Assembly (NCBI RefSeq): GCF_029688845.1
Contig: NZ_JARUKW010000009.1
Coordinates: forward strand, 62,001 to 126,000
Direction of reading: 5' to 3'
DNA from: Natronococcus sp. A-GB1
GTDB taxonomy: Archaea > Halobacteriota > Halobacteria > Halobacteriales > Natrialbaceae
DNA: 64,000 nucleotides
Below, in pieces: positions 8,850 to 16,245 of the stretch. The notes under the pieces were generated by a model. It made no database searches. It saw only the letters and a program-made list of their open reading frames with translations, and was not told where the DNA came from. Both the position numbers and the translations under genes were made by a program. Every line of letters begins with the position of its first letter. The first letter of the stretch is position 1.

Positions 8850-9497
8850 CTACGTCCCGGACTCGAGGATGTCGCCGAGGAGTTTCCGCTGTGCCGCGCC
8901 GAGGTGTTCGGTGAACGTCGACTGGGTGATCCCGAGGGACTCCGCGACCTCCGTCGCGTTGGCTTCCTTCGGCCGCTCGAAGTAGCCCATCTCGTAGGCC
9001 GTCTCGAGCACCTCGTATTGGCGATCGGTTAGCTTCCCGCGGTTGACGAAGATCCGTTCCTCCGGCGTTCCGCTGAGCGGTGGCTGGAGCAGACTCTGGA
9101 CGTCGACGCCGGGGTACCGCTCGCGGAACTCGTTCATCACCGTCTGGAGCTGATTGAAGTCTGCCGCGTGGAAGACGACCGTTACGTCGCCGTCTGCCGC
9201 CCGGTAGCGGTGAACCGGGCAGTCGTACGATCCCAGACACTCGCAGGGACACGACGCCTCGCTGTCGTGGGAACAGCGGTAGAGGTTCGTCGTTCCGTAG
9301 GAGAACACCGGCCCCGAGATCGGCTCGTCGAACTCGACGTCGACATCCGCGAGAAACTCGGTCGTCGACCCGTCCGAGCCACAGGAGACGCTCGTCGACA
9401 CCTGATCAATCGTCGTTCCGGTTTCCCGCGAAAACCGTGCGATCGGGCAGGCTTCTGGGGAGTCTATTTTTACCGTAGCGCGAATTCCCGACGACAT
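8850..9497 (-). CDS. HTH-10 (bacterioopsin-activator type) transcriptional regulator B
   Basis: 215 residues, same architecture as the regulator at 7281-7940: a sensor domain opening with EACPIARFSRE, a cysteine-rich middle (CPCECLGSYDCPVHRY) that looks like a metal or disulphide site, then the HTH-10 domain LTDRQYEVLETAYEMGYFER with AESLGITQSTFTEHLGAAQ. The middle cluster is richer in cysteine than in paralogue A, so the two may sense different cues. It is divergent from the small zinc-ribbon gene at 9614 with 116 bases between starts, duplicating the arrangement at 7940/8108. A TTTAAA box lies about 31 bases before its ATG. Confidence 0.88.
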   Translation of the reverse strand: MSSGIRATVKIDSPEACPIARFSRETGTTIDQVSTSVSCGSDGSTTEFLADVDVEFDEPISGPVFSYGTTNLYRCSHDSEASCPCECLGSYDCPVHRYRAADGDVTVVFHAADFNQLQTVMNEFRERYPGVDVQSLLQPPLSGTPEERIFVNRGKLTDRQYEVLETAYEMGYFERPKEANATEVAESLGITQSTFTEHLGAAQRKLLGDILESGT

Positions 9498-9527
9498 AGA
9501 TGATACACTCGGCTTCAGCCTCCGTCG

Positions 9528-9535
9528 TATTTAAA
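9528..9535 (-). promoter_or_regulatory. TATA-like box between HTH-10 regulator B and zinc-ribbon gene B
   Basis: TATTTAAA lies 31-38 bases before the minus-strand ATG at 9497, the distance expected for a leaderless haloarchaeal promoter. The TTTAAA core is palindromic, so a contribution to the divergent gene at 9614 is also possible. Assignment rests on spacing and composition. Confidence 0.45.
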
Positions 9536-9613
9536 GTGGGTAGCCGAAGTCGATATTCTCACACCCTCGGAACAAGAATCGGTACCTTATGGGTGGAGAG
9601 CGTAGTCCGAGCT

Positions 9614-9769
9614 ATGAGCACCCGTGAGAACGCACGGTTCGTCTGTCCGGCCTGCACCCGGTCGATCGCCGTCACCGACGCCGTTCGCGACGCGCTCGTC
9701 GAGAGCGGATGCGCCGTCTGTGGCGCCGACGTGGATCTCGGCGCCTTCGACGCCGCGGAAACCGCGTGA
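9614..9769 (+). CDS. Small CPxCG-type zinc-ribbon protein B (51 residues)
   Basis: 51 residues starting MSTRENARFVCPACTRS. It has two cysteine pairs, CPAC near residue 11 and CAVCG near residue 33, separated by a helix (TDAVRDALVESG), matching the small zinc-ribbon protein at 8108-8245 in length and spacing. ATG at 9614 is preferred to upstream in-frame starts because it places the first Cys pair near the N-terminus as in the paralogue, and because the upstream part would overlap the divergent promoter. It is divergent from HTH-10 regulator B. Role unknown; zinc binding is predicted, DNA or protein binding is possible. Confidence 0.78.
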   Translation: MSTRENARFVCPACTRSIAVTDAVRDALVESGCAVCGADVDLGAFDAAETA

Positions 9770-9806
9770 CGAACGAGGAACTTCGAACACCGTCTGTGTG
9801 AGGATG

Positions 9807-9825
9807 TATAAAACCCCATTATAAA
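9807..9825 (+). promoter_or_regulatory. TATA boxes upstream of the winged-helix gene at 9881
   Basis: Two AT-rich boxes, TATAAAA at 9807-9813 and ATTATAAAG at about 9818-9826, sit in an otherwise GC-rich gap, 56-74 bases before the ATG at 9881. This predicts a transcript with a leader of roughly 30-45 bases. The second box may be the start-selecting one. Confidence 0.5.
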
Positions 9826-9880
9826 GGGTCCCCGATATCGGTGGTCAACACTGGTGGCGCTCCGGTCCCCACGGTGTAGT

Positions 9881-10249
9881 ATGAGCCAATCGCTGACTGG
9901 AACCCCGGAGACGTACGGCCGCGACCGACTGACGGACGAGCCGCGGACCGTTTCCAGCGAGGACGAGATCAGAACGGTTCTCACCGCGCTCAACGACGCC
10001 GACTGTCGCGCTATTCTCGAGGAGCTCGGCGACAGCGAGCCTTACCTCTCGGCAGCGGAGCTCTCCGATCGCTGTGGGGTCCCCCTCTCGACGACCTACC
10101 GAAAGCTCGAGCTCCTCGAGGAGGCCGACCTGCTCGAGGAGAAGCTGCGGATCCGCCAGTCCGGGCGTCACGCGAGCGAGTACAACCAGCGCGTCGACGA
10201 CGTCACGATTTCGGTCGACGACGGCGGGATCGCGCTCGAGCTCTCGTGA
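9881..10249 (+). CDS. Winged-helix DNA-binding protein (ArsR-like)
   Basis: 122 residues. The core ALNDADCRAILEEL ... LSAAELSDRCGVPLSTTYRK is a helix-turn-helix followed by a wing with KLELLEEADLLEEKLRIR, the pattern of haloarchaeal ArsR/MarR-like regulators. The tail GRHASEYNQRVDDVTISVDD forms a short beta unit. A clear paralogue lies at 60863-61240, next to the replication origin, sharing the STTYRKLELL / STVYRKLELL recognition region and the HASEY tail. Tandem TATA boxes precede the gene. Probably a small dimeric transcription regulator; target unknown. Confidence 0.85.
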   Translation: MSQSLTGTPETYGRDRLTDEPRTVSSEDEIRTVLTALNDADCRAILEELGDSEPYLSAAELSDRCGVPLSTTYRKLELLEEADLLEEKLRIRQSGRHASEYNQRVDDVTISVDDGGIALELS

Positions 10250-10312
10250 GCGCTCGGTTCGATCGGTCGCGACGAGGGATACCGTTATCCGCTCTCGGAG
10301 GGTAGGTCCACC

Positions 10313-10573
10313 GTGAGTCGCAGTTACGACGGAACGGAATCGAAACCGCCGAGCCTGGCGGTCGTCGAGGCCGTCGCCGACGCGGAGGGTGTTCGGTACG
10401 ACCGGCTCACGATGCCAGCGTACGACCCTCTCCACTCCGCCGTCGATCCGACCGCGCTCGACGAACTGTTCGCCCCGCTGCGGGACGGACGGCCGCGTAC
10501 CGGTTCCGTCTCGTTTTCCTACTGCGGGTACGACGTCACCGTCGATCACCGCGGGAACGTCACACTCGAGTGA
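10313..10573 (+). CDS. HalOD1 output-domain protein
   Basis: 86 residues from a GTG start. The pattern PPSLAVVEAVADAEGVRYDR followed by LTMPAYDPLHSAVDPTALDELF and a C-terminal VSFSYCGYDVTVDHRGNVTL pair of strands matches the HalOD1 domain, a stand-alone or C-terminal module of haloarchaeal signalling proteins whose biochemical role is unknown. It follows the winged-helix gene at 9881 by 63 bases on the same strand and may be cotranscribed. Confidence 0.75.
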   Translation: MSRSYDGTESKPPSLAVVEAVADAEGVRYDRLTMPAYDPLHSAVDPTALDELFAPLRDGRPRTGSVSFSYCGYDVTVDHRGNVTLE

Positions 10574-10630
10574 CCGGGACGGGTTCCGAAACGGCAAGAC
10601 AAATACGCGCCCTCTCCTAACCGTCGCCCG

Positions 10631-11230
10631 ATGGCAACCGCCGACGCGAGAGAGCGACTTCGGGAGCGACCGATCGGCGCAACGATCCTGTTGACGATCG
10701 TCGGCTACACGCTCGTCATCGGAACCTTCGTCGCGGACGTCCCGATCTATCCGGATCTGACGAACGCGCAGGTCAACCTGTTTACCCACGCGATCGCGGT
10801 GATCAACGCCGTGACGACCGTGTTCCTCGTCGCAGGCTGGTACTGGATCCGAGCCGGCGACGTCGACAAACACCGCGCGGCGATGACGGGCGCGTTCGCG
10901 ACGATCCTCCTGTTTCTGGTCGTCTACCTGATCCGGGTCGGCGGCGGCGGAACGAAGGAGTTCGTCGGCCCCTCCCCGGAGTACGAGCTCTACCTCGCGA
11001 TGCTCGCGATCCACATCGTGCTCTCGATCATCGCGGTCCCGGTCGTGCTGTACGCGCTGATCCTGGGGCTCACCCACTCCCCGTCCGAGCTTCGGGAGAC
11101 CATCCACGCTCGCGTCGGCCGCATCGCTGCCGGCTCGTGGATCCTGAGCCTCGTCCTCGGAATCGTCACCTACCTTATGCTCAACCACATCTACGGCTAC
11201 GAGTTCGCGATGCTCGTTCCTCTCCTCTGA
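10631..11230 (+). CDS. DUF420 family membrane protein
   Basis: 199 residues with five predicted transmembrane segments (about 18-38, 52-75, 86-106, 126-148, 166-187). Conserved DUF420 features are the histidine-bearing NLFTHAIAVINAVTTVFLVAGWYWI, KHRAAM and AIHIVLSIIAVPVVLYAL. Family members often lie near cytochrome oxidase or haem-related genes and may bind haem through these histidines; no such genes are adjacent here. ATG at 10631 follows an AACCGTCGCCCG leader without an obvious Shine-Dalgarno. Confidence 0.85.
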   Translation: MATADARERLRERPIGATILLTIVGYTLVIGTFVADVPIYPDLTNAQVNLFTHAIAVINAVTTVFLVAGWYWIRAGDVDKHRAAMTGAFATILLFLVVYLIRVGGGGTKEFVGPSPEYELYLAMLAIHIVLSIIAVPVVLYALILGLTHSPSELRETIHARVGRIAAGSWILSLVLGIVTYLMLNHIYGYEFAMLVPLL

Positions 11231-11260
11231 ACGGGATCGTCCCTCGTCGTCGGCCGCGGG

Positions 11261-11413
11261 TTACTGCTCCCGATCGCGGAGTTCTCGAAGGAGTTGCTCC
11301 CCCCATCGCGACTCCCGCTCGGGAGCGCTGCTCCAGAGCCACTTGCAGTACCGCAGGTGCGCGAGACACTCCTCGTGAGTGAGCTGACTCTTACAGCCGG
11401 GACAGGTCGGCAT
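11261..11413 (-). CDS. 50-residue zinc-finger protein
   Basis: A short minus-strand gene from ATG at 11413 to TAA at 11261-11263. The product begins MPTCPGCKSQLTHEECLAH and continues with LRYCKWLW, giving a CPxC pair followed by a Cys/His/Cys cluster (C14, H18, C22) that could complete a CCHC zinc site. The rest is a charged, amphipathic helix rich in Glu and Arg. It is convergent with the DUF420 gene, 30 bases apart. The motif order is protein-like and codon choice is GC-rich as in neighbours. It is not part of the HTH-10-linked zinc-ribbon family seen at 8-10 kb. Function unknown. Confidence 0.65.
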   Translation of the reverse strand: MPTCPGCKSQLTHEECLAHLRYCKWLWSSAPERESRWGEQLLRELRDREQ

Positions 11414-11560
11414 ATCCGTCGAAACGCGTCCGAAGGGAGAGTAGCTTCCGGTGACCCTCGCTCCCGACCGGTCGACAACAAAGACTACCGGGACGATCCG
11501 AGAGTCTACCTGTGTTATGTGTTAGCAAGTGCTTTTCCTCGTGGAGAGCGCGGTAGCGAT

Positions 11561-12583
11561 ATGCAGTTCCGCGCAGCGGCAATCGGACTCGGGGGGCTCG
11601 GGCAACTCGAACTCGAGGTGCTGGTCGGGCTCGAGGGTGTCGAGCTGGTCGCGGGGGCCGACGTCTCTGGCGACGCACGGGACGTTTTCGAACGGGAGTT
11701 CGGCGCGCCGGCGTACGCCGACCACGACGCGATGCTCGCTGACCACGGGGACAGGATCGATATCGCGCTGATCGTCACCCCCCACACCCTCCACTTCGAA
11801 CAGGCTCGAGCGTGTCTCGAGGCCGACGTCCACGTCTACCTCGAGAAGCCGATGGTGACCGACGTCGGCGACGCGGTCGAACTGCTCGAACTGGCCGACG
11901 GTCGGGGGCTCGTCGTACAGGTGGGGTACCAGCGACGCTTTCATCCGGGGTTCGCCGAGGTCAAACGGGTCGTCGACGACGGTCGTGTCGGGGAGATCCA
12001 CGCCGCGAACGCGTTCCTCGGCCAGAACTGGCTCGGGCTCCACGAGGGAACCTGGCGCGTCGATCCGACGCTCTCTGGCGGCGGACAGCTGTACGATACG
12101 GGATCGCACCTGCTCGACGTACTCTGCTGGATTGTCGGCGGAGGGCCGACTCGCGTCTCCGCGGACGTAACGTACGCGAAAGCCGAGGTCGACGTTAACA
12201 GCGCGCTGTCGATCGAATTCGAACGCGACGACCGGTCGATCCTCGCGGGTGTCACGATCAGCGGGGACGGCGTCGAACTCACGCCGGCAGAGGGGTACAC
12301 GATCTGGGGGACGGACGGCCGGGTCACCTTCGACGGCGAGCGGATTCGTCTCGCCGAACGCGGCGCAACGGTCTACGAGAGCACGATCGACGCCCGAACG
12401 GATTTCACGACGCTGACGACCGCGAAACTCGGCAACTTCCTCGAGTCGATCGCGGGAACCGCCGACCCGGCCGTTCCGGGGACGGACGGACTCCGCGTGG
12501 TCGCGCTGACGGAGGCGGCCTACCGGGCCGACGATCGAGAGCGTCGAGTCGACGTGCAGGCGTTGATCGAGGAGGCACGGTAA
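11561..12583 (+). CDS. Gfo/Idh/MocA family NAD(P)-dependent oxidoreductase
   Basis: 340 residues with an N-terminal Rossmann fold (AAIGLGGLGQLELEVL in place of the usual GxGxxG, then VAGADVS) and the diagnostic EKPMVTDVGDAVEL (about 91-104). The C-terminal alpha/beta domain includes GGGQLYDTGSHLLDVLCWI, which supplies the catalytic Asp/His typical of myo-inositol dehydrogenase and glucose-fructose oxidoreductase relatives. Such enzymes oxidise or reduce sugars and sugar derivatives. ATG at 11561 gives the expected N-terminal strand; upstream in-frame sequence is antisense to the zinc-finger gene. Substrate not assignable. Confidence 0.9.
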   Translation: MQFRAAAIGLGGLGQLELEVLVGLEGVELVAGADVSGDARDVFEREFGAPAYADHDAMLADHGDRIDIALIVTPHTLHFEQARACLEADVHVYLEKPMVTDVGDAVELLELADGRGLVVQVGYQRRFHPGFAEVKRVVDDGRVGEIHAANAFLGQNWLGLHEGTWRVDPTLSGGGQLYDTGSHLLDVLCWIVGGGPTRVSADVTYAKAEVDVNSALSIEFERDDRSILAGVTISGDGVELTPAEGYTIWGTDGRVTFDGERIRLAERGATVYESTIDARTDFTTLTTAKLGNFLESIAGTADPAVPGTDGLRVVALTEAAYRADDRERRVDVQALIEEAR

Positions 12584-12640
12584 GCCGGGCTCGGGAGCCC
12601 AGCCCCTGGGATTGGTATGGGAGGGCCCCGTCCATCGAGT

Positions 12641-13150
12641 ATGAAGGTTCGAGGCTCGCTCTCCCACACGGACGTCACGACGTTTCTCGACGAACGGACG
12701 GTTCCGATCCGGCTCGGCTGCCGAACGCCCGCCGACCATCCCTGGATGGTGTCGCTGTGGTACCGCCGACGGCTCCTCGAGGCGGGACCGACGGACACCG
12801 AAGGCGACGAGGCCGACCGAGAGAGCGGCGAAGCCGGCGAGAGCGACCGCTGGATCCTCGAGTGTGCCACTGCCGCCTCGGCCGACGTCGTCACCTACCT
12901 CCGTGAGACGCCCGAGGTGTCGTTCGAGGTTTCGACGAACGACCCGCCCTACGCCGGAGTTCGCGGACGAGGTACGGCGTCGCTCGAGCCCGATCCTAAA
13001 AAAGAGGTACTCCGAGACCTCCTCGAGCGCTACCTCGGCGGTACTGACTCGGAGCTGGCACAAACGCTGCTTCGTGAGGACCGCGAGGAGGTGACGATCG
13101 CGATCGAACCCGCGGTCGTCTACGGCTGGGACTTCTCCGATCGGATGTAG
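12641..13150 (+). CDS. Pyridoxamine 5'-phosphate oxidase-like flavoprotein
   Basis: 169 residues of split-barrel type: TDVTTFLDERTVPIRLGCRT, HPWMVSLWYRR, then a charged insertion about 30 residues long rich in Glu/Asp/Ser, then WILECATAASADVVTYL, FEVSTNDPPYAGVRGRGTAS and a final YGWDFSDRM. The WMVSLWY and PYAGVRGRG segments are the FMN/F420-binding strands of PNPOx-like proteins. It follows the oxidoreductase gene by 57 bases on the same strand. It is distant from the one at 8311-8778. Confidence 0.82.
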   Translation: MKVRGSLSHTDVTTFLDERTVPIRLGCRTPADHPWMVSLWYRRRLLEAGPTDTEGDEADRESGEAGESDRWILECATAASADVVTYLRETPEVSFEVSTNDPPYAGVRGRGTASLEPDPKKEVLRDLLERYLGGTDSELAQTLLREDREEVTIAIEPAVVYGWDFSDRM

Positions 13151-13185
13151 GACCCGCCACGACGGAGGGTTCCAGGAGACGAGTT

Positions 13186-14427
13186 TCAGTTCGCCGACGA
13201 TCGCTCGTACCGGATCGGCAGCGACTCGACGCCGTAGATCAGCGAGCTGCGAACCGGCTGCAGGTCGGTGTCGACCGTCTCGATCGTCGCTGTTCGGGCG
13301 CACAGCTCCTCGAGGGCGACCGACGCCTCGAGGCGAGCCAGCGGGGCGCCGAGACAGTAGTGGGTCCCGTGGCCGAACCCGAGGTGCTGGTTGGGCGATC
13401 GGTTGGGAACAAACGCGTCGGCGTCCTCGAACTGCCGTTCGTCCCGGTTCGCGGAGCCGAGCCAGACGACGACGCGGTCGCCCGATTCGATCTCGGTGTC
13501 TCGAAGCGTCACGTCTTCCGTCGCAACCCGGGACATCGCCTGGACCGGGGAGCGGTAGCGCAACACCTCCTCGATCGCCCGCCCGATCGCGTCCGGCTCC
13601 GCGCGGAGCTCGTCGAACAGGTCGTGGGCGTCGAAACAGCGGACGGCGTTCGTCACGAGGTTCGTCGTCGTGATGTTGCCGGCGATGAGCAACAGGATAC
13701 AGGTGCCGAGCGCTTCCTCCTCCGAGAGGCGTGATCCGTCCTCGAGCTCCCGCGTGACGATCTGGCTCATGAGATCGTCCCGGGGCGACTCGCGTCGGTC
13801 GGCGATCATCTCGAAGAAGTAGCTCGCCATCTCCATCTGGGCCTCCCGCTGTCGCTGGGTGAACGCCTCGGTCTCGTCGTCCGTGCTCGAAGACTCGACG
13901 AGCGTGTCCGACCAGCGCTTGAACTGCTCGCGGTCCTCGGCGGGAACGCCGAGCAGCTGGGCGATGACGACGACTGGAAGCGGGTACGCGAAGTCGTCGA
14001 CGATGTCGAGCTCGCCCCGATCGTCGGCCAGCGCATCCGAGAGGAGGTCGGTCGCCAGCTCGCGGATCTCCGGCTCGAGCGCCCGGATTGCCCGTGGCTC
14101 GAACGCGTCGTCGACGACGCCGCGGAGCTCGTCGTGACGGGGCGGATCCTTGAACAGCATCGTCTCGAAGAGCAGCCCCTCCTCGGGGCGCTCCGGTTCC
14201 TGAAAGTCGTCGGCCAGCCGCGGATTCACCGAGAACGTTCCGTCGTCGTCGAGGATCCGTTTGACGTCGGCGTACCGGAAGACGTCCCAGCACCCCCGGG
14301 ACGGGTCGTACCGGACAGGGGCGTTCTCGCGCATCTCACGGTACCAGTCGAACGGCTCGAGCCACGCCTCCCGGGAGGAGAGCTCGTCGGGGAACGCCTG
14401 CAATCCCTGTGGGTCTGCACTACTCAT
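13186..14427 (-). CDS. Cytochrome P450
   Basis: 413 residues, the length of soluble bacterial-type P450s. The haem-binding loop FGHGTHYCLGAPLAR places the cysteine ligand near residue 358. The ExxR motif is in EEVLRYRSP, and the oxygen-activating I helix reads LLIAGNITTTNL, with Asn-Ile in the usual AGxxTT. Such enzymes hydroxylate hydrophobic substrates using a ferredoxin partner. No redox partner is adjacent. It is convergent with the flavoprotein at 12641-13150 and lies downstream of the ABC-2 exporter. Substrate is unknown; terpenoid or fatty acid hydroxylation is plausible. Confidence 0.93.
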   Translation of the reverse strand: MSSADPQGLQAFPDELSSREAWLEPFDWYREMRENAPVRYDPSRGCWDVFRYADVKRILDDDGTFSVNPRLADDFQEPERPEEGLLFETMLFKDPPRHDELRGVVDDAFEPRAIRALEPEIRELATDLLSDALADDRGELDIVDDFAYPLPVVVIAQLLGVPAEDREQFKRWSDTLVESSSTDDETEAFTQRQREAQMEMASYFFEMIADRRESPRDDLMSQIVTRELEDGSRLSEEEALGTCILLLIAGNITTTNLVTNAVRCFDAHDLFDELRAEPDAIGRAIEEVLRYRSPVQAMSRVATEDVTLRDTEIESGDRVVVWLGSANRDERQFEDADAFVPNRSPNQHLGFGHGTHYCLGAPLARLEASVALEELCARTATIETVDTDLQPVRSSLIYGVESLPIRYERSSAN

Positions 14428-14473
14428 AGCCCGTAGACGAGGGGAACGAACAAAACGTTCGGGGACGATTCGC

Positions 14474-15247
14474 TCAGTCGGTCGTCGGAATCGAACGGGC
14501 GCCGAGCGCGAAGAAGACCACCGCGAGGACTGCAAGGATCCCCAGGTTCGCCAGCGCGGGATCGACCCCCGCGATCGCGGACGTCGCCGCGTTCGGGTCG
14601 GTCGCCGCCCGAACCCCGCGGGCGAAGTAGGTCAGCGGCGAGAGGTTCACGAGCGGTTCGAACCAGCCAGGTAGTTGCTCGAGCGAGACGAACGTCTCGG
14701 AGAGAAAGAGCAGCGGGAGCCCGATCGCGTTGCTGGCGGCGACGGCGCCGTCCTGGGAGTCGGTGTAGCTGCCAAGCATCGCACCGACGCCGCAGAAACA
14801 GACGACGCCGACGAGAACGTAGGGGACCAGCAGCGGCGAGAAGACGATCTCGGCGCCCGTCAGGACGACCACGAGCGCGAGGATCAGCAGGCTCGCCAGC
14901 CCGATGATGACGGCGTTGACGACCGTCTGGGCAAGCAGCCACTCGGCTCGCGTCTGTGGGGTCGTCGCGAGCTTTTCGAAGCGACTCCCCTCGCGATGGC
15001 GCGCGACCTCGCTACCGAGTCGCGACAGCGGGGTAAAGAGGACGACCACCGCCAGGTAGCCCGGGACGTAGTACGCCGGGTGCTCGGCGAACAGTCCGCC
15101 CCCGCCGGGATCGGTTCGGATCAGCGCGCCGAAGATGACGATCAGGATCACCGGGAAGAAGAACGTGAAGAAGACCGCAGTTCGGCGACGGACGAACGCC
15201 CGCCAGCCGGCGGCGGCCTCGGCGCGGACGCGACCGAGCCGGCTCAC
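14474..15247 (-). CDS. ABC-2 type transporter permease
   Basis: 257 residues with six predicted transmembrane helices and the ABC-2 signature region GSEVARHREGSRFEKLATTP between the second and third helices. It overlaps the upstream ATPase gene by 4 bases (15244-15247), a translational-coupling arrangement, so the two form an exporter. The family exports drugs, lipids or polysaccharides; the substrate cannot be told from the sequence. Confidence 0.9.
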   Translation of the reverse strand: MSRLGRVRAEAAAGWRAFVRRRTAVFFTFFFPVILIVIFGALIRTDPGGGGLFAEHPAYYVPGYLAVVVLFTPLSRLGSEVARHREGSRFEKLATTPQTRAEWLLAQTVVNAVIIGLASLLILALVVVLTGAEIVFSPLLVPYVLVGVVCFCGVGAMLGSYTDSQDGAVAASNAIGLPLLFLSETFVSLEQLPGWFEPLVNLSPLTYFARGVRAATDPNAATSAIAGVDPALANLGILAVLAVVFFALGARSIPTTD

Positions 15248-16179
15248 GCCGTCTCACCCGCGCGAGCGAGAGCCGTCCCGTCGGTTCGCTCGAGTTCGGT
15301 TTCGTCTGCCAGCTCGAGGTAGACGTCCTCCAGATCGGGCTCGGCCCAGGAGAGCCCGGAGTAGTCGATCCCTCGCTGCTCGAGGTAGTCGACGACGCGC
15401 CCGATCTCGGCGGGCGAGACCTCGCGAACGACGACCTCGCTTCCCCGCGTCGTCGTCGGGAACGGCAGATCCTCGAACGCGGTCTGGTCGGCAGGCGTCT
15501 CGATCGTCAGCCGGCTCGAGCCGGCGTGGTCGGCGACCAGTCCCATGGGGGTCCCTCGGGCGACGAGTTCGCCGTCGGCGAGCAGTCCGACGCGGTCGGC
15601 GAGGCGTTCCGCCTCTGCCATATCGTGGGTCGTCAGGAAGACTGTGGTTCCCGAGTCGGCGAGGTCCTCGATCAGCCGCCAGACGGTTCGCCGACCCGCG
15701 GGGTCGATGCCCGTGGTCGGCTCGTCCAGGAAGAGCACGTCGGGGTCGTTGACCAGCGCGGTGCCGACGCAGACCCGTCGCTGCTGGCCACCCGAGAGGT
15801 TCTCGTACCAGGTGTCGTCGGCGTTGGCGAGACCGACGTCGGCCAGCACGGCCTCGGGGTCGCGGTGGTCGTCGTACAACCCCGCGTAGTAGGCCACCAG
15901 CTCCCGGGCAGTGAGTCGATCCGGGGGCGAGAACGACTGCGGGAGCACGCCCAGCCGGTCGCGGTCGACGGCCGAGGGCGCCGCCTCGAGGACGCGCGCG
16001 CTGCCCGAATCGGGCTCGGTCGTCCCGGTGAGCGCGCGAACGAGCGTCGTCTTGCCCGCGCCGTTGGGGCCGATGAGCGCGAACACCTCGCCGCGCTCGA
16101 CCGACAGCGTCACGCCCGCCAGCGCCGTGGTCCCGTCGTATCGCTTCTCGAGTCCCTCGGCGACGACCGCGGTATCCAT
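15244..16179 (-). CDS. ABC transporter ATP-binding protein (exporter, DrrA-like)
   Basis: 311 residues with Walker A GPNGAGKTT (about 36-44), the ABC signature LSGGQQRRV, Walker B DVLFLDEPTTGID and the switch histidine in TTHDM. A C-terminal extension of about 90 residues (TRGSEVVVREVSPAEIG) is typical of drug/antibiotic-resistance and polysaccharide ABC-2 ATPases. Start at 16179 is used because the Met begins directly before the first conserved strand; a longer start 19 codons upstream is possible. It overlaps the permease by 4 bases. Confidence 0.92.
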   Translation of the reverse strand: MDTAVVAEGLEKRYDGTTALAGVTLSVERGEVFALIGPNGAGKTTLVRALTGTTEPDSGSARVLEAAPSAVDRDRLGVLPQSFSPPDRLTARELVAYYAGLYDDHRDPEAVLADVGLANADDTWYENLSGGQQRRVCVGTALVNDPDVLFLDEPTTGIDPAGRRTVWRLIEDLADSGTTVFLTTHDMAEAERLADRVGLLADGELVARGTPMGLVADHAGSSRLTIETPADQTAFEDLPFPTTTRGSEVVVREVSPAEIGRVVDYLEQRGIDYSGLSWAEPDLEDVYLELADETELERTDGTALARAGETA

Positions 16180-16245
16180 ACGGGTCGCTATCGGCGCGGC
16201 CGGCGTAAGGGGTTCGATTCGTCGCTTTCGGATCAATGGGACGTG

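Noticed and set aside
11522-14293. A 923-codon open frame on the minus strand
   Set aside because: It lies antisense to the Gfo/Idh/MocA gene and the flavoprotein gene and is a different frame of the P450 gene. The translation is rich in Arg, Gly and Pro without domains, a usual by-product of GC-rich coding DNA.
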